Shown piece by piece: positions 61,801-64,000 of a stretch of DNA of 64,000 nucleotides. Source of the stretch: Hydractinia symbiolongicarpus (taxonomy: Eukaryota > Cnidaria > Hydrozoa > Anthoathecata > Hydractiniidae); contig NC_079875.1 in assembly GCF_029227915.1 (NCBI RefSeq), positions 2,976,001-3,040,000 of the forward strand, read 5' to 3'. The position numbers and the translations under genes are program-made. Numbering within the stretch: the stretch's first letter is position 1; each line of letters opens with the position of its first letter. Below the pieces are notes generated by a model. The model saw only the letters and a list, made by a program, of their open reading frames with translations. It was not told the DNA's origin and did not search any database.

Positions 61801-64000
61801 AAACTGTCTCTATTTCCTTAGCGCGCAAAGGTCTAGGATTGGTCACACAGTACAAATTGACCTAATTATCTAAATATTTAAACAAAGCGCTGCCACAGCG
61901 CCCTGTGTAACTGCTGAGGTCAAGTAATCATGTAAAATTAAGAAGAATGTTATTTCTTGGAGTCCAATTGGCTCATTTATCACATTCATAAGGTCAAAGT
62001 TCAAAATCTTTTCAATTAAGTCCCACAGTCAATCGTTTCACTGTTAAAAGCGATGCAACCTAGTAATATCAGAAAAATATCGCTAAATACTTGTTGGTGC
62101 CAAAATGTGACGCAACCGTTGAAACTCAAACGGACTGATACCGTTAGAAAGTCCATGAAATACAGTTTTTAAATCTGTCTCCATTTCTTTAGCGCGCGCT
62201 AACAGCTAGGATTGGTCCCACAGTACAAATTGACTTAATTATTTAAATATTTAAACAAAGCGTTGCCACAGCGCCCTGTGTAACTGCTGAGGTCAAGTAA
62301 TCATGTAAAATTAAGAAGAATGTTATTTCTTGGAGTCCAATTGGCTCATTTATCACATTCATAAGGTCAAAGCTCAAAATCTTTTAAATTAAGTCCCACA
62401 GTCAATCGTTTCACTGTTGAAAGCGATGCAACCTAGTAATATCAGAAACATATCGCTGAATACATGTTGGTACGAATATGTGACGCAACCGTTGCAACTC
62501 AAACGGACTGATACAGTTAGAAAGTCAATGAAATGTGGATTTGGAGACTGTCTCTATTTTATCAGCGTGCGCTAACGGCTAGGTTTGGTCCCACAGAAAC
62601 AAATGACTTACTTATCTAAAATTTTAAATGAAACGCCACCACAGCGCCCAGCGTAATCGCTGAGTTCTCGCAATCAAGTCAAATTAAGAAGAATGTTATT
62701 TTTTGTAGTCGAATTGTGTCATTTATCTCATTTATTAGGTCAATGTCCAAAATCAGTTCAATTAAGTCTCACAGTCAATCGGTTCACGGTTAAAAGCGTT
62801 GCAGCCAAGTAATGTCAGAAAAGTATCGCTAAATACATGTTGGTACGAACATGTGACGCAACTGTTGTTACTCAAACGGACTGATACCGTTAGAAAGTCC
62901 ATGAAATACAGTTTTAAAATCTGTCTCTATTTCTTTAGCGCGCGCTAACGGCTAGGATTGGTCCCACAGTACAAATTGACTTTATTATCTAAATATTTAA
63001 ACAAAGCGCTGCCACAGCGCCCTGTGTAACTGCTGAGGTCAAGCAATCATGTCGAATTAAGAAGAATGTTATTTCTTGGAGTCCAATTGGCTCATTTATC
63101 ACATTCATAAGGTCAAAGTCCAAAATCTTTTCAATTAAGTCCCACAGTCAATCGTTTCACTGTTAAAAGCGAGGCAACCTAGTAATATCAGAAACAAATG
63201 GCTGAATACATGTTGGTACGAATATGTGACGCAACCGTTGCAACTCAAACGAACTGATACCGTTAGAAAGTCATTGAAATGTAGCTTTTGAAACTGTCTC
63301 TATTTCCTTAGCGCGCGCAAAGGTCTAGGATTGGTCACACAGTACAAATTAACTTAATTATCTAAATATTTAAACAAAGCGCTGCCACAGCGCCCTGTGT
63401 AACTGCTGAGGTCAAGTAATCATGTAAAATTAAGAAGAATGTTATTTCTTGGAGTCCAATTGGCTCTTTTATCACATTCATAAGGTTAAAGTTCAAAATC
63501 TTTTCAATTAAGTCCCACAGTCAATCGTTTCACTGTTAAAAGCGATGCAACCTAGTAATATCAGAAACATATGGCTGAATACATGTTGGTACGAATATGT
63601 GACGCAACCGTTGCAACTCAAACGGACTGATACCGTTAGAAAGTCCATGAAGTACAGTTTTTAAATCTGTCTCTATTTCTTTAGCGCGTGCTAACAGCTA
63701 GGATTGGTCCCACAGTACAAATTGACTTAATTATCTAAATATTTAAGCAAAGCGCTGCTACAGCGCCCTGTGTAACTGCTGAGGTCAAGTAATCATTTAA
63801 AATTAAGAAGAATGTTATTTCTTGGAGTCCAATTGGCTCATTTATCACATCCATAAGGTCAAAGTTCAAAATCTTTTCAATTAAGTCCCACAGTCAATCG
63901 TTTCACTGTTAAAAGCGATACAACCTAGTAATATCAGAAACATATCGCTGAATACATGTTGGTACGAATATGTGACGCAACCGTTGCAACTCAAACGGAC
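58853..64000 (+). repeat. Third copy of the L-free domain, identical-looking to 40,061-45,208
   Basis: Unit starts are 59013 (L), 59416, 59789, 60162, 60535, 60908, 61281, 61653, 62024, 62397, 62770, 63143, 63516 and 63889. Every unit spacing matches 40,221-45,097 at a constant offset of 18,792. All private changes of that copy are shared, including TTTAGTCCC near 60,350, the GTCAAATTCAAAATC deletion near 61,624, CATTAATAGGG near 60,121 and TTTTGTAGTCG near 62,702. No difference was noticed in about 5.1 kb. The copy continues past the window edge. Confidence 0.88.

Larger units (their letters stand above)
1..64000 (+). repeat. Tandem satellite array, ~373-bp monomer, filling the whole window
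   Basis: The whole window is head-to-tail satellite DNA. Each unit opens with a conserved stretch ending CACAG(T/C)CAATCG and repeats about 373 bp later. I followed this anchor through 168 starts, from 11 to 63,889, with no gap and no inverted unit. Of 167 complete units, 133 are 371-375 bp, 25 are 403-405 bp, 7 are 495-496 bp and 2 are 356 bp. The mean spacing is about 382 bp. The longest open frame found is only 71 codons and lies inside the repeat, so no gene is supported. Unit length near two nucleosome repeats, AT richness and higher-order copies are typical of centromeric or heterochromatic satellites in animals and plants. The family is not recognised and the host is not identified. 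Strand is given as the reading direction used here and has no biological meaning. Confidence 0.97.

Noticed and set aside
1-64000. CRISPR array
   Set aside because: Repeats are regularly spaced, but the unit is about 373 bp and there are no unique spacers; every base belongs to the repeat.

Overview
The window is one uninterrupted block of satellite DNA, so it comes from a eukaryotic chromosome, most likely centromeric or pericentromeric heterochromatin. I do not recognise the satellite family and cannot name the organism. No protein-coding gene, tRNA, rRNA, transposon, CRISPR array or unique-sequence spacer is visible. The AT-rich repeat unit is about 373 bp, close to two nucleosomes. Using the conserved CACAG at the start of each unit as an anchor, I counted 168 unit starts from position 11 to 63,889. 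All point the same way and none is more than 496 bp from the next. Of the 167 complete units, 133 are standard length (S, 371-375 bp), 25 carry a 31-bp internal duplication (L, 403-405 bp), 7 carry a 123-bp partial duplication (XL, 495-496 bp) and 2 are short (356 bp) with a small deletion plus a hairpin-forming insertion.

Layout: Positions 1 to about 26,220 are a patchwork of overlapping near-identical copies of one ancestral segment (offsets 5,376; 8,778; 13,038; 12,666; 15,804; 13,909; 1,896 bp), joined through hybrid monomers. Positions 26,220 to 29,262 are a more diverged stretch with an S-S-XL-S-L five-unit block. Positions 29,263 to 33,917 are two copies of a 2,300-bp six-unit block with no difference found by eye. 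Positions 33,918 to 46,740 hold two copies of a larger segment (offset 6,400 bp), each with an internal six-unit repeat of about 2,236 bp. Positions 46,740 to 52,157 are two copies of the S-S-XL-S-L block seen near 27 kb. Positions 52,158 to 58,852 are 2.5 copies of a 2,673-bp seven-unit higher-order repeat. From 58,853 to the window end there is a non-adjacent copy of 40,061-45,208, about 5.1 kb, with no difference noticed.

How it works together: the structure is what repeated unequal exchange, conversion or replication-based amplification gives, with units of 4, 5, 6, 7 and 17 monomers copied at different times. Units also share candidate functional elements: short GC-rich dyads (GCGCTG-CCA-CAGCGC, TTAGCGCGCGCTAA, CACAGCGCGCTGTG), four copies of the pentamer AACGG/CCGTT, and an AT-rich tract near the middle where several rearrangement junctions fall. 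Whether any of these binds a centromere or heterochromatin protein cannot be told from sequence alone. Identity statements come from reading and comparing the text by eye; a full alignment was not possible here.
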